A stretch of DNA of 64,000 bases, from NCBI GenBank assembly GCA_035556135.1, contig DATMFO010000003.1, positions 186,001-250,000 on the forward strand, in the 5' to 3' direction. The first letter of the stretch is position 1. Each line of letters opens with the position of its first letter. The translations under genes and the position numbers were made by a program. The stretch comes from ZC4RG30 sp035556135 (GTDB lineage: Bacteria > Pseudomonadota > Gammaproteobacteria > Steroidobacterales > Steroidobacteraceae). Positions 8,734 through 16,780 of the stretch are shown piece after piece. Under the pieces are notes generated by a model, which was given only the letters and a program-made list of their open reading frames with translations, did not search any database and was not told the DNA's origin.

Positions 8734-8760
8734 ACCTCCCTGACATTAAGGGAGGTTTTT
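8734..8760 (+). terminator. Hairpin followed by a T-tract at the very start of the predicted transcript
   Basis: ACCTCCC (8734-8740) pairs with GGGAGGT (8750-8756) around a 9-base loop, and T residues run to 8760. Structurally this is an intrinsic terminator. Because the predicted transcription start is at 8731-8733, it would lie at the 5' end of the downstream mRNA. It may instead be a protective 5' hairpin, or it may terminate read-through from the DUF4010 gene. Its right arm also contains GGGAGG. Confidence 0.5.
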
Positions 8761-8843
8761 CCGGTGCATACTTCAGGTATCACTTGAAGTTGCAGCAACA
8801 AGAAGACCAACGACCACGAGTCGGCATCTGGAAGGGCTGCGCC

Positions 8844-9212
8844 ATGAACAACAACTTCGAAAAGCTCCAGCAAGCCACCCTCTGTCTTTCCCAGGATGGC
8901 CCGATCAAGGACCGCCTGGCCGCGGCTTACGACGCGCACCTGAATGCCGTGGAGGCGGAGTCACTCCCGGAGACCCTGCGGGAGGACTTCGGCGCGCTGT
9001 GCGCTGCCCTGCACCGCGAGGCGCCGCAGGTACGCGAGAGCGCCGTGCGCGCCTCGGTGCGCAAGATGTCCACGCATGAGGCCAGCAGCTACGCGGCCAT
9101 GGTGGTGCGGCTGTTTGCGGCGATGGCGCGGCTGGAGGCGATGCAGTCTTATGCCCCGCTGCGGGGGGGGCGCAGTTCGCCGGTGGTGCAGCTGTTCGCT
9201 GCCGAAGGCTGA
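8844..9212 (+). CDS. Small helical protein of unknown function
   Basis: The product is 122 residues from ATG 8844, with GGAAGGG about 7 bases upstream. It has no signal peptide or membrane segment and is predicted to be mainly alpha-helical. The middle and end (LREDFGALCAALHREAP, then SVRKMSTHEASSYAAMVVRLF) look like conserved helices of an uncharacterised gammaproteobacterial protein, but I cannot assign a named family. It has its own promoter (8698-8725) and a leader with two hairpins: 8734-8756, and a second near 8768-8790 made of ACTTCA and TGAAGT. It converges with the TIR-like gene, whose stop is 10 bases away. Confidence 0.65.
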   Translation: MNNNFEKLQQATLCLSQDGPIKDRLAAAYDAHLNAVEAESLPETLREDFGALCAALHREAPQVRESAVRASVRKMSTHEASSYAAMVVRLFAAMARLEAMQSYAPLRGGRSSPVVQLFAAEG

Positions 9213-9221
9213 GGCGCCAGC

Positions 9222-9698
9222 CTAGAGCTTGAAGTCCTTGAAATCGTCGGGGTTGAACTCGACGGTCTCGAAGCGCGCGGTGTTCTCGCCGCGCGCCAGG
9301 CGCCGGATGGCATCGACCATGCCGCGCTCTTCCCAGGCCACGGTTTCATCGCAGCGGTCGGTGAGCAGCTTCGGCAGCTCGCGCGAGGTGCCGAAATTCT
9401 GCATCAGCAGCACCGGTTTCTTCTGCGACTGCGCGTAGTTCATCTGGAAGATGGTGAGGTCGGGGTGCTCGTCGTAGAGTCCCGGCAGGGCCACCACCAC
9501 CTCAGCCTGGTTGATCTGCCGGCGCAGGTCGTCACGCACACCCTCGGTGTCCACCGATGCCGGCGGCTTGTCGGGGGTGCTGGTGTTGCGGTAGAAAAAG
9601 TTGCGGGACGCCTCGAGATACTCGAACACGCGCTGGTAGTCGTCTGCGTCGTGCCAGTTGTGCGTGACGAACACGCGGATGGGATTCTGCTGCGACAT
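9222..9698 (-). CDS. TIR-like (MTH538/DUF1863 type) domain protein
   Basis: This is a 158-residue cytoplasmic protein. ATG 9698 is preferred over an in-frame TTG at 9719. The N-terminal strand IRVFVTHNWHDADDYQRVF, the segment RNFFYRNTSTPDKPP and the strand EVVVALPGLY match the flavodoxin-like TIR-like fold of the MTH538 family (Thoeris ThsB-type). The residue that serves as catalytic Glu in canonical TIR NADases is not obvious to me. It stands alone: no ThsA, SIR2 or other defence effector is adjacent. It is divergent from the EEP nuclease gene (49 bases) and convergent with the small helical protein. Nucleotide-signal production, defence or a housekeeping role are all open. Confidence 0.78.
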   Translation of the reverse strand: MSQQNPIRVFVTHNWHDADDYQRVFEYLEASRNFFYRNTSTPDKPPASVDTEGVRDDLRRQINQAEVVVALPGLYDEHPDLTIFQMNYAQSQKKPVLLMQNFGTSRELPKLLTDRCDETVAWEERGMVDAIRRLARGENTARFETVEFNPDDFKDFKL

Positions 9699-9747
9699 GC
9701 GGACTGAAGTGTAACCCAAACTCCCGATACACTAGCTGGTCAGTGGA

Positions 9748-10506
9748 TTGTCGCGGAGTCCGGGCTTGCGCCTCGTGGTCTACAACATCCGTTATGCCAC
9801 CGGTACCGGGCCGGTTTTCCACCTGCCGGTGCCAGGCGCCGGCTACCTGCGCAGCAGCCGGCGCGTGCTGGCGGGCCTCACCGAATTCCTGCGCGGCCAG
9901 GATGCCGATGTCATCGGCCTCATCGAGGTGGACACCGGTTCGGTGCGTTCGGGCATGGTCAACCAGGCCGCGCATATCGCCGACAGCCTCGGCCACTTCT
10001 CCATCTACCAGTGCAAGTACGGCGCGGCTTCGGTGAACAATTTCCTGCCCATCGTGCGCAAGCAGGCCAATGCCTTCCTGGCCGCGCCGCGCGTGCATGG
10101 CGAGCGCTTCCATTACTTCGATTCGGGCATCAAGCGGCTGATCATCGAGCTGGAGCTGGACGAGGTGTGCATCTTCCTGGTGCACCTGTCGATCAAGTAC
10201 CGCCACCGCCAGTACCAGCTGCGCTACCTGCACGAGCTGGTGGAGAAGGCCAGCAAGCCGGTGATCGTGGCCGGTGACTTCAACACCTTCTGGGGCACGC
10301 ACGAGTTGTACCTGTTCATGCGTGCGGCCGGGCTGCGCAGTGCGAATGCCAGGAGTGTGCCCACCTACCCGGCCCAGGCGCCGCGTGCGGAGCTGGACTT
10401 CGTGCTGGTCAGCAACCGCATCGAGGTGGATGATTTCCGGGTGTCGGACCTGCGGTTGTCGGACCATCGGCCGGTGATTTGTGATTTCCACGTGCGAGCG
10501 GAGTAA
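9748..10506 (+). CDS. Endonuclease/exonuclease/phosphatase (EEP) family protein
   Basis: The product is about 252 residues. The start is TTG 9748, or TTG 9766, which has GGAG about 7 bases upstream; no ATG is available. All EEP catalytic blocks are visible: VVYNIRYATG (Asn), IGLIEVD (Glu), VIVAGDFNTFWGTHE (Asp/Asn), AELDFVLVS, and the terminal LSDHRPVICDF (His). The family cleaves phosphodiester bonds in nucleic acids, lipids or small molecules; the substrate cannot be read from the sequence. There is no signal peptide, so it acts in the cytoplasm. It ends 3 bases before the FadB/FadJ-like gene and is probably co-transcribed with it. Confidence 0.85.
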   Translation: MSRSPGLRLVVYNIRYATGTGPVFHLPVPGAGYLRSSRRVLAGLTEFLRGQDADVIGLIEVDTGSVRSGMVNQAAHIADSLGHFSIYQCKYGAASVNNFLPIVRKQANAFLAAPRVHGERFHYFDSGIKRLIIELELDEVCIFLVHLSIKYRHRQYQLRYLHELVEKASKPVIVAGDFNTFWGTHELYLFMRAAGLRSANARSVPTYPAQAPRAELDFVLVSNRIEVDDFRVSDLRLSDHRPVICDFHVRAE

Positions 10507-10509
10507 GCC

Positions 10510-12546
10510 ATGAGCACAGACGCCTGGCAGTACCGGCAGGATCCCGACGGCATCGGCGTGCTGACGCTCGACGTGCCGGGCAAGTCGGCCAACACGCTTT
10601 CGGCCGCGGTGCTCGAAGACCTGGCCCGCGTGCTCGACGGCATCGAGCGCGCGCCGCCGAAGGGGCTGCTGATCCGCTCCGGCAAGCCGGGCGGCTTCAT
10701 CGCCGGCGCCGACATCAACGAGTTCCTCACTTTCGGCTCGCGCGAAGGGGCATTGCAGGCGGTGCTGCGCGGGCAGCGCCTGTTCGATCGCCTCGCCGCG
10801 CTGCCCTTCCCCACCGTCGCTGTCATCCAGGGGTACGCCGTGGGCGGTGGCATGGAACTGGTGCTGGCCTGCACGTACCGGGTGGGCATCGACGACGGCA
10901 AGCTGGCGCTGGGACTGCCGGAGGTGCAGCTGGGCATCCATCCCGGCTTCGGCGGCAGCGTGCGTTCCGTTGAGCTGGTGGGCGTGCGCCGGGCCATGGA
11001 CATGATGCTCACCGGCAAGAACATCCGCGGGACCAGGGCGCGGCAGATGGGGCTCATCGATGCGCTGGTGCCGGCAGAGCAGGCCGACCAGGCGGCGCGG
11101 CAGCTGCTGCTGCGGAGACCTCCCCGCCACCGCCCGCCCCTGACCGAGCGTGTGCTGTCGTGGCCGGGTGTGCGCGGATTCATCGCCCCGGCGCTGGAAA
11201 GGCAGGTGGCCGCGCGGGTGCGCCGCGAACATTATCCCGCGCCCTATGCCATCGTGGACCTGTGGAAGGCGCATGGTGCGCGCGGGCGCGCGGCCTACGA
11301 GGCCGAGGCGCAGTCCATCTCCAGCCTCTTCGACCATCCCACCACGCGCAATCTCATCCGCGTCTTCCAGCTGCAGGACCGGCTGAAGGGCATCGGTGCG
11401 AAGGCCGCCGGCAGCGCGCCGAGGATCAGCCATGTGCACGTGGTGGGCGCCGGCCTGATGGGCGGTGACATCGCCGCCTGGTGCGCGCTGCGCGGCTATA
11501 CCGTGAGCCTGCAGGACCGGGGCATGCAGTACGTGGAGCCGGCACTGGCGCGCGCGGCGGAGCTGTTCGGCAAGCGCGCGCATGATGCGGCCGACCGGGC
11601 AGCGATGGCCGAGCGCCTGGTGGCGGACGTCGAGGGCACCCGTGTGCCGGACGCGGACCTCGTGATCGAGGCCATCTTCGAGAACCTGGAGGCCAAGCGC
11701 GCGCTGTACGCCACCCTGCTGCCGCGCATGAAGCCCACAGCCGTGCTGGCTACCAACACCTCCAGCCTGGTGCTTGAGTCACTGGCCGAGGGCATGGCTG
11801 ATGCCAGCCGTTTCGTGGGACTGCATTTCTTCAACCCGGTGGCGCAGATGCCGCTGGTGGAGATCATCGAAGGCCCGTCCACCAGCGCCACGACCATGGC
11901 CGCAGCGGCCGCCTTCGTGCGGCGCATCGACAAGCTGCCGCTGCCCTGCCGCAGCGCGCCCGGCTTCCTGGTCAACCGCGTGCTGATCCCCTACATGCAG
12001 GAAGGGATGATCGCTGTCGAGCAGGGAATCCCCCCGGAAGTTGTGGATGCAGCTGCTACCCGTTTCGGCATGCCGATGGGGCCTATCGAGCTTTCGGACG
12101 TGGTGGGACTGGACGTGTGCAAGCACGTGGGCGAGATCATCGGTGCGGCCATCGGTCGCACGCCGCCGCTGCCCCTGCACCGCATCGAGTCGCTGGTGGC
12201 GGCGAAGCAGCTGGGGCGCAAGAGTGGCCAGGGCTACTACCGCTGGGTGGAGGGCAAGGCGGTCAAGCAGCCGGTGGATGAGAGCGCGGTGTCGGCCGAG
12301 CTGACGGACCGGCTAATCCTCACCATGGTGAACGAGTGTGTAGCGGCCCGGCGGCTGGGGCTTGTTGCCGATGCCGACCTGGTGGATGCCGGTGTGATCT
12401 TCGGCGCGGGTTTTGCGCCTTTCCGCGGCGGGCCGCTGCATTGGGCGCGCGCCGAGGGCACAGCGGCCCTGCGTGGCAGGCTGGAGCGGCTGTTATTGCA
12501 ACATGGCTCACGGTTTACGCCGGATCCGGGCTGGTCCGGACTGTGA
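10510..12546 (+). CDS. 3-hydroxyacyl-CoA dehydrogenase / enoyl-CoA hydratase, FadB/FadJ-type alpha subunit
   Basis: This 678-residue bifunctional beta-oxidation enzyme has an N-terminal crotonase domain and a C-terminal dehydrogenase. The crotonase has IAGADINEF for the oxyanion loop and two catalytic glutamates, Glu116 in GGGMELVLAC and Glu138 in GLPEVQLGIHPGFGG. The NAD-binding domain starts near residue 312 with HVVGAGLMGGDIA. The catalytic histidine is in FVGLHFFNPVAQMPLVEII, and the C-terminal helices include PGFLVNRVL. It is a little shorter than E. coli FadB (729) and FadJ (714). No thiolase gene (fadA or fadI) is next to it, so the partner is encoded elsewhere. It is probably co-transcribed with the EEP gene 3 bases upstream. 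Confidence 0.95.
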   Translation: MSTDAWQYRQDPDGIGVLTLDVPGKSANTLSAAVLEDLARVLDGIERAPPKGLLIRSGKPGGFIAGADINEFLTFGSREGALQAVLRGQRLFDRLAALPFPTVAVIQGYAVGGGMELVLACTYRVGIDDGKLALGLPEVQLGIHPGFGGSVRSVELVGVRRAMDMMLTGKNIRGTRARQMGLIDALVPAEQADQAARQLLLRRPPRHRPPLTERVLSWPGVRGFIAPALERQVAARVRREHYPAPYAIVDLWKAHGARGRAAYEAEAQSISSLFDHPTTRNLIRVFQLQDRLKGIGAKAAGSAPRISHVHVVGAGLMGGDIAAWCALRGYTVSLQDRGMQYVEPALARAAELFGKRAHDAADRAAMAERLVADVEGTRVPDADLVIEAIFENLEAKRALYATLLPRMKPTAVLATNTSSLVLESLAEGMADASRFVGLHFFNPVAQMPLVEIIEGPSTSATTMAAAAAFVRRIDKLPLPCRSAPGFLVNRVLIPYMQEGMIAVEQGIPPEVVDAAATRFGMPMGPIELSDVVGLDVCKHVGEIIGAAIGRTPPLPLHRIESLVAAKQLGRKSGQGYYRWVEGKAVKQPVDESAVSAELTDRLILTMVNECVAARRLGLVADADLVDAGVIFGAGFAPFRGGPLHWARAEGTAALRGRLERLLLQHGSRFTPDPGWSGL

Positions 12547-12621
12547 GCTGCGCCGCGCGTGCTACTATTTCCGTGCAAAGAACCATCTTTTTTCAGCGCC
12601 GCCACGGAGTGAATTGAAGCG

Positions 12622-13701
12622 ATGAGCCAGGGCCGCACGGTCGAAGTGGCGCAACTGCGCCAGTTCTCGCCGCTCGACGGCATGAAGAAGGAAAACCAGG
12701 CCGCGCTGGCAAAGAAGGTCTTCATCCGCGAGCTGGATTCCGGCCGCCTGCTGTTCAAGCAGGGCGACTCGGACAAGCGCACCATCTGGGTGGTCTCCGG
12801 CACCATCGAGCTGTCGGAGGAAGGCCGCATCATCGGCGTGGTACGGGGCGGAACTCCCGAGGCACGCAATCCCCTGCCCCAGAAACTGCCGCGCCAGTAC
12901 ACGGCCCGCGCGATGGATGCGGTGGAATACCTGTCCATCGACAGCGAAATGCTCGATGTGATGATCACCTGGGACCAGACCGGCACCTACGAGGTCGGCG
13001 ACCTGCAGGCCGAACTGCAGGGCAGTGCCGGGGACGACTGGATGACCACGCTGCTGCAGAGCCGTGCCATGCAGCGCATTCCGCCGGCCAACATCCAGGC
13101 CATTTTCCTGCGCATGGAGCGCGTGCCCTACCGTGCCGGCGACGCGGTGATCCACCAGGGTGCGGAAGGCGACTATTTCTATGCCATCGTCACCGGCAAG
13201 TGCGTGGTGACCCGCGAGACGCCGCTCAACAAGGAAGGCATCCGCCTGGCCGAGCTGGGCGTGGGCGATACCTTCGGCGAGGAAGCGCTGATCTCCGAGA
13301 CCAAGCGCAATGCCACCGTCACCATGCTGACCGACGGGGTGCTGATGCGGCTGGCCAAGAAGGATTTCCGCGAGCTGCTCAACGAGCCGCTGGTGCGCTG
13401 GGTGAGTCCTGAGCAGGCACAGGAGCTGGTGGACAAGAAGGGCGCGACCTGGCTGGACGTGCGCCTGCCCTCCGAATTCCAGAACCTGGCGGTCGAGGAT
13501 GCGGTCAACGTGCCGCTGTATTTCATCCGGCTGAAGCTCAACACGCTGGACCAGTCCCGGCCCGTGATCGTCTATTGCGATACCGGACGGCGCAGTTCCG
13601 CGGCCGCGTTCATCCTGGTGGAGAAAGGCTTCGACGCCTATGTGCTCAAGGGCGGCATCAGCACGATGGAACGCGGCCTGAGGCGCGCGTCCCAGGGCTG
13701 A
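12622..13701 (+). CDS. Double cyclic-nucleotide-binding domain protein fused to a rhodanese domain
   Basis: The 359-residue product has three domains. The first cNMP-like domain (about residues 10-130) has a degenerate phosphate-binding region. The second (about 145-260) has a recognisable cassette, GDTFGEEALISETKRNATV. The C-terminal rhodanese domain (about 262-355) begins with VSPEQAQELVDKKGATWLDVR and has a catalytic-type Cys319 in VIVYCDTGRRSS, so sulfur transfer or a phosphatase-like reaction is possible. There is no DNA-binding helix-turn-helix, so this is not a CRP-type regulator. ATG 12622 follows GAAG; a TACTAT -10-like element lies at 12563-12568. It converges with the PilZ gene. 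The ligand and cellular role are unknown. Confidence 0.88.
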   Translation: MSQGRTVEVAQLRQFSPLDGMKKENQAALAKKVFIRELDSGRLLFKQGDSDKRTIWVVSGTIELSEEGRIIGVVRGGTPEARNPLPQKLPRQYTARAMDAVEYLSIDSEMLDVMITWDQTGTYEVGDLQAELQGSAGDDWMTTLLQSRAMQRIPPANIQAIFLRMERVPYRAGDAVIHQGAEGDYFYAIVTGKCVVTRETPLNKEGIRLAELGVGDTFGEEALISETKRNATVTMLTDGVLMRLAKKDFRELLNEPLVRWVSPEQAQELVDKKGATWLDVRLPSEFQNLAVEDAVNVPLYFIRLKLNTLDQSRPVIVYCDTGRRSSAAAFILVEKGFDAYVLKGGISTMERGLRRASQG

Positions 13702-13707
13702 GGCGCC

Positions 13708-13727
13708 GCCTGCCCTTGCGGGCGGGC
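13708..13727. terminator. Hairpin between convergent genes
   Basis: An 8-bp stem (with one G-T pair) closed by the loop TTGC lies between the stop of the cNMP/rhodanese gene (13701) and the stop of the PilZ gene (13730). It could serve both strands, but there is no clear U-tract on either side. Confidence 0.4.
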
Positions 13728-13729
13728 AC

Positions 13730-14098
13730 CTACATGGTGTGCGTGGGCTTCTCGCCGCCGATGGCGGCAGCCAGGTAGTTCTCGATCTTCTTCTGCGTCT
13801 GCCCGCGGTCCTGGTCGCTGAACTGCACGCCGATGCCGGCGGTGCGCTTGCCCTGCGCGCCCTTGGGGGTCACCCAGATCACGCGCCCGGCCACGGGCAG
13901 CTTTTCGTCCTCGCCCATCAGGTTCAGCAGCATGAACACATCGTCGCCCATGCGGTAGGAGCTGTTGGTGGGGATGAACAGGCCGCCGTTGCGCACGAAG
14001 GGCATGTAGGCCATGTACAGCGCGCTCTTGTCCTTGATGGTGAGCGTGAGCAGTCCCGGCTTGTTGTGCGTGCCCGTCCTTGAAGTGTCTTTCGCCAT
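13730..14098 (-). CDS. PilZ domain protein
   Basis: The 122-residue cytoplasmic protein matches short PilZ proteins of type IV pilus systems. The block MPFVRNGGLFIPTNSSYRMGD and the later strands VFMLLNLMGEDEKLPVAGRVIWVTPKG and RTAGIGVQF follow the PilZ beta barrel. The c-di-GMP-binding RxxxR motif is not evident at the N-terminus, which fits the PilZ orthologues that work through protein contacts rather than c-di-GMP. It is the last gene of the fab-to-holB run, 26 bases after holB, the same order seen in Pseudomonas and Xanthomonas. A role in pilus assembly is inferred from family and context. Confidence 0.88.
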   Translation of the reverse strand: MAKDTSRTGTHNKPGLLTLTIKDKSALYMAYMPFVRNGGLFIPTNSSYRMGDDVFMLLNLMGEDEKLPVAGRVIWVTPKGAQGKRTAGIGVQFSDQDRGQTQKKIENYLAAAIGGEKPTHTM

Positions 14099-14124
14099 TT
14101 CGGTCCCGTTTCGCCTCGACTCGC

Positions 14125-15066
14125 CTACCCGCGCTGCAGGCGCCAGAGCACCCGCTCCACGGCCAGCGGCTTGTTCAGGGCCGCGGCAGCCAGCTGGCGG
14201 CGCAATTCGCCGGTTTCGGACAGCAGGCGGAGGCTGGATGCCATATTTATGTCAGGAACGGCGCCTGGCAACCGGGAATCCGCGCGCATTGTCAGCAGCC
14301 GCTGTGTGAGGCAGTTCTCAAGGCCGGCGAGGCGCAGCGGCAGGTCTTCCCCCGACCAGCCCTGGGCCACCCGGACCACGTCGAGGCGGCCTCTGGCGGC
14401 ATCTTCCAGCAGCCGGTCGATGTCGCCGCGGATGGCCAGCAGGTGATCCACATCGGCCTCGGCGGCCTCGAGGGGCGCCACGCCCAGCACATCGAGCACG
14501 GCCGGCCAGTCGGTCCGCCTTTGCGGCTGCTGTGCATCGAGCCAGGCCAGCGCCATGGCGCGGTCCGGGGCAGGCACAGTGAGTTTCTGGCAGCGGCTGC
14601 GGATGGTGGCCGGCAGCAGGCTGGGCGTGGCCGTGATGAGGATGAGGTGCGCGTCCGGGCGCGGTTCTTCCAGGGTCTTCAGCAACGCGTTGGCGGCATT
14701 GCGGTTGAGGGCTTCGGCCGGCTGGATCAGCAGCACGGTGCCCCGGCCCTCGTAGCTTGAAAGGGACAGCTGCTGCGCGATGTCGCGCACCTGCTCGACG
14801 GTGATCTGGCCCAGTTTCGACTTTTCGTCGGGAACCACCGTGACGAAATCCGGATGCTCCCCCTGCGCCACGCGCCGGCAGTGCGTGCACTGGCCGCAGG
14901 GCACATCGGCCGCCGTGCAGAAGCGCAGCTGTGCGAACAGGCGGGCCAGCGCCGCGGCGCCGGTGCCACGGGCCTCGTGGATCAGCAGCGCCGGCGGCAG
15001 GCGACCGGCGGCACGCGCTCCCCTGAGCCGGGCGGCGGCGGGCTCGAGCCAGGGCAGGAGGCTCAC
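14125..15066 (-). CDS. holB: DNA polymerase III delta' subunit
   Basis: The product is 313 residues. The GTG at 15066 overlaps the tmk stop and has GGAGG about 7 bases upstream, so the start is well supported. The zinc-binding cluster CTAADVPCGQCTHC is present, and the AAA+ core shows ALNRNAANALLKTLEEP and the sensor-like TATPSLLPATIRSRCQ. The P-loop position (ARGTGAAAL) lacks the usual Lys, as expected of delta', which does not hydrolyse ATP itself. It is part of the sliding-clamp loader. Its position after tmk and before pilZ is conserved in gammaproteobacteria. Confidence 0.95.
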   Translation of the reverse strand: MSLLPWLEPAAARLRGARAAGRLPPALLIHEARGTGAAALARLFAQLRFCTAADVPCGQCTHCRRVAQGEHPDFVTVVPDEKSKLGQITVEQVRDIAQQLSLSSYEGRGTVLLIQPAEALNRNAANALLKTLEEPRPDAHLILITATPSLLPATIRSRCQKLTVPAPDRAMALAWLDAQQPQRRTDWPAVLDVLGVAPLEAAEADVDHLLAIRGDIDRLLEDAARGRLDVVRVAQGWSGEDLPLRLAGLENCLTQRLLTMRADSRLPGAVPDINMASSLRLLSETGELRRQLAAAALNKPLAVERVLWRLQRG

Positions 15067-15683
15067 AGCGCCTCCACAGCAGCCAGCGCCTGCTGCAGCA
15101 CCACTTCGGGCGCGGCGGCGGCATCCAGCACGCGGAAGCGCGCGGGCTCGGCGGCGGCGAGCGCCAGGTAACGCTCGCGCACGCGCTGGAAGAAGGCCAG
15201 CCGTTCGTCCTCGAAACGGTCGCCGCCCTCGCCACGCTGCGCGGCACGGGCCAGGCCGAGCTCTGGCGGCAGGTCCAGCAGCAATGTGCAGTCGGGCCTG
15301 AGGCCGGGATGGGCGATGGCAGCCAGCTGTTCGATGATCCCGGCGGGCAGGCCGCGTCCGCCGCCCTGGTAGGCGCGACTGGCATCGGTGAAGCGGTCGC
15401 AGAGCACCCACTCTCCCCTTGCCAGCGCCGGTTCAATCCGGCCCGCTACGTGTGCCGCACGCGCCGCGAACATCAGCAGCAGCTCGGTTGCGGGCGGCAC
15501 ACCGCCCTCGCGGCGCGCCAGCGCCACGGCGCGGATGTCCTCGGCCAGCGGCGTGCCCCCGGGCTCACGTGTGGCGCACACCACCCTGCCCCGCTGCCGC
15601 AGCTGTGATGCCAGCGCCCGCTGCAGGCTCGACTTGCCTGCGCCCTCGATCCCTTCGAGGGTGATGAAGCGCCCGCGGATCAT
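15063..15683 (-). CDS. tmk: Thymidylate kinase
   Basis: This 206-residue cytoplasmic enzyme phosphorylates dTMP to dTDP. The P-loop LEGIEGAGKSS starts at residue 8, followed by TREPGGTPLAEDIR, the DRFTDASRAYQGGGRGL substrate and lid region, and LLLDLPPELGLARA. It overlaps mltG upstream and holB downstream by four bases each, so all three are translationally coupled. Confidence 0.97.
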   Translation of the reverse strand: MIRGRFITLEGIEGAGKSSLQRALASQLRQRGRVVCATREPGGTPLAEDIRAVALARREGGVPPATELLLMFAARAAHVAGRIEPALARGEWVLCDRFTDASRAYQGGGRGLPAGIIEQLAAIAHPGLRPDCTLLLDLPPELGLARAAQRGEGGDRFEDERLAFFQRVRERYLALAAAEPARFRVLDAAAAPEVVLQQALAAVEAL

Positions 15684-16780
15684 GGCGCGGCTTCTGCCGC
15701 AGCTGCATCCTCGGCGCTGATCTGCGACCAGGCCTCCGACAACGCGCGCTGGCGCATCAGGTCAACGTAGCGCCGCACGGCGCTGTTGTGCTCGGCCAGC
15801 GTGGCGGAGAAATAGTGGCCGCCGCTGCCGTCGCCAAGCGCCACGAAGAACAGCGCATCGGTCTTGTCCGGGTTCAGCGTGGCGGCAATGGCCGCGCGTC
15901 CCGGCAGCGCGATGGGCGTGGGCGGAAGGCCTGTGCGGGTATACGTGTTCCACGCCGTGTCGCGGACCAGGTCGGTGCGGCGGATGTTGCCGTCGTAGCG
16001 CTCCCGCATGCCGTAGATCACCGTGGGATCCGACTGCAGGCGCATGCCGATGCGCAGGCGGTTGATGAACACGCCGGCGACCTTGGCCCGCTCGCTGGCG
16101 AGGCCGGTTTCCTTCTCGACTATGGAGGCAAGCACCAGCGCTTCTTCCGGGGATTTCAGCGGCAGGTCTGCCTGGCGTGCATCCCAGGACTCCTGCAGGT
16201 TGCGCCGCTGCGCCTCGTAGGCCAGCCGCAGGATCTGCATGTCGGTGGTCACGCCTGGCGCATAGGTGTAGGTATCTGGTGCGAAGCGACCTTCGGCCGG
16301 CAGGTCTGGCGCGCCCAGCTCGCGCATGATCTGCTGCTCGGTGAAGTCGGTGGTGGTCTGGCGCAGGTCCTTCGCGGTGGCCAGCGCCTGGCGCATGCGG
16401 TCGAAGGTCCAGCCTTCGAGCACCGTGACCTGCTCGGTGACCACCTTGCCATCGACCATGTTGCGCAGGATGGCCAGCGGATGCTCACCGGGCAGGATGC
16501 GGTAACGGCCGGCCTGGATGCCCTTGCCCATGTCGCCATGCCAGCAGCAGCGCAGGTACCACTCCAGGCGCTGCGCGCTGAGGATCAGCTCGCGACGCTC
16601 CAGTTCGCGCAGCACGGCGCGCAGGCTGCTGCCCTGGGGCACGTCCACCTCCTGCATGATGGTGGCGGTGCCCGGGGACATCGCCGCCGAGCGCACGTCA
16701 TGCCACAGCCACAGCGCCGCCAGCGCGGCCAGCAGCAGCAGCGCGACGAAGGCGGACAGAATGAAGTTGCGGCGGATCAA
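15680..16780 (-). CDS. mltG: Endolytic murein transglycosylase
   Basis: The 366-residue inner-membrane enzyme cleaves nascent peptidoglycan strands. One N-terminal membrane helix (about residues 7-27) is followed by a LysM-like periplasmic region (VDVPQGSSLRAVLREL). The YceG/MltG catalytic domain contains the catalytic Glu in ALVLASIVEKETG, and RLQSDPTVIYG and PTPIALPGRAAIAATLNP are further signatures. It overlaps pabC by four bases upstream and tmk by four downstream. Confidence 0.96.
   Translation of the reverse strand: MIRRNFILSAFVALLLLAALAALWLWHDVRSAAMSPGTATIMQEVDVPQGSSLRAVLRELERRELILSAQRLEWYLRCCWHGDMGKGIQAGRYRILPGEHPLAILRNMVDGKVVTEQVTVLEGWTFDRMRQALATAKDLRQTTTDFTEQQIMRELGAPDLPAEGRFAPDTYTYAPGVTTDMQILRLAYEAQRRNLQESWDARQADLPLKSPEEALVLASIVEKETGLASERAKVAGVFINRLRIGMRLQSDPTVIYGMRERYDGNIRRTDLVRDTAWNTYTRTGLPPTPIALPGRAAIAATLNPDKTDALFFVALGDGSGGHYFSATLAEHNSAVRRYVDLMRQRALSEAWSQISAEDAAAAEAAP

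Noticed and set aside
9222..10506. A Thoeris-type defence system
   Set aside because: Only a TIR-like gene is present; there is no ThsA/SIR2-like effector. The neighbouring gene is an EEP-fold enzyme with housekeeping-like context.
9532..11583. Minus-strand open frame (683 codons) over the EEP and FadB/J genes
   Set aside because: Overlaps three well-supported genes and its translation is low-complexity, typical of a shadow frame.
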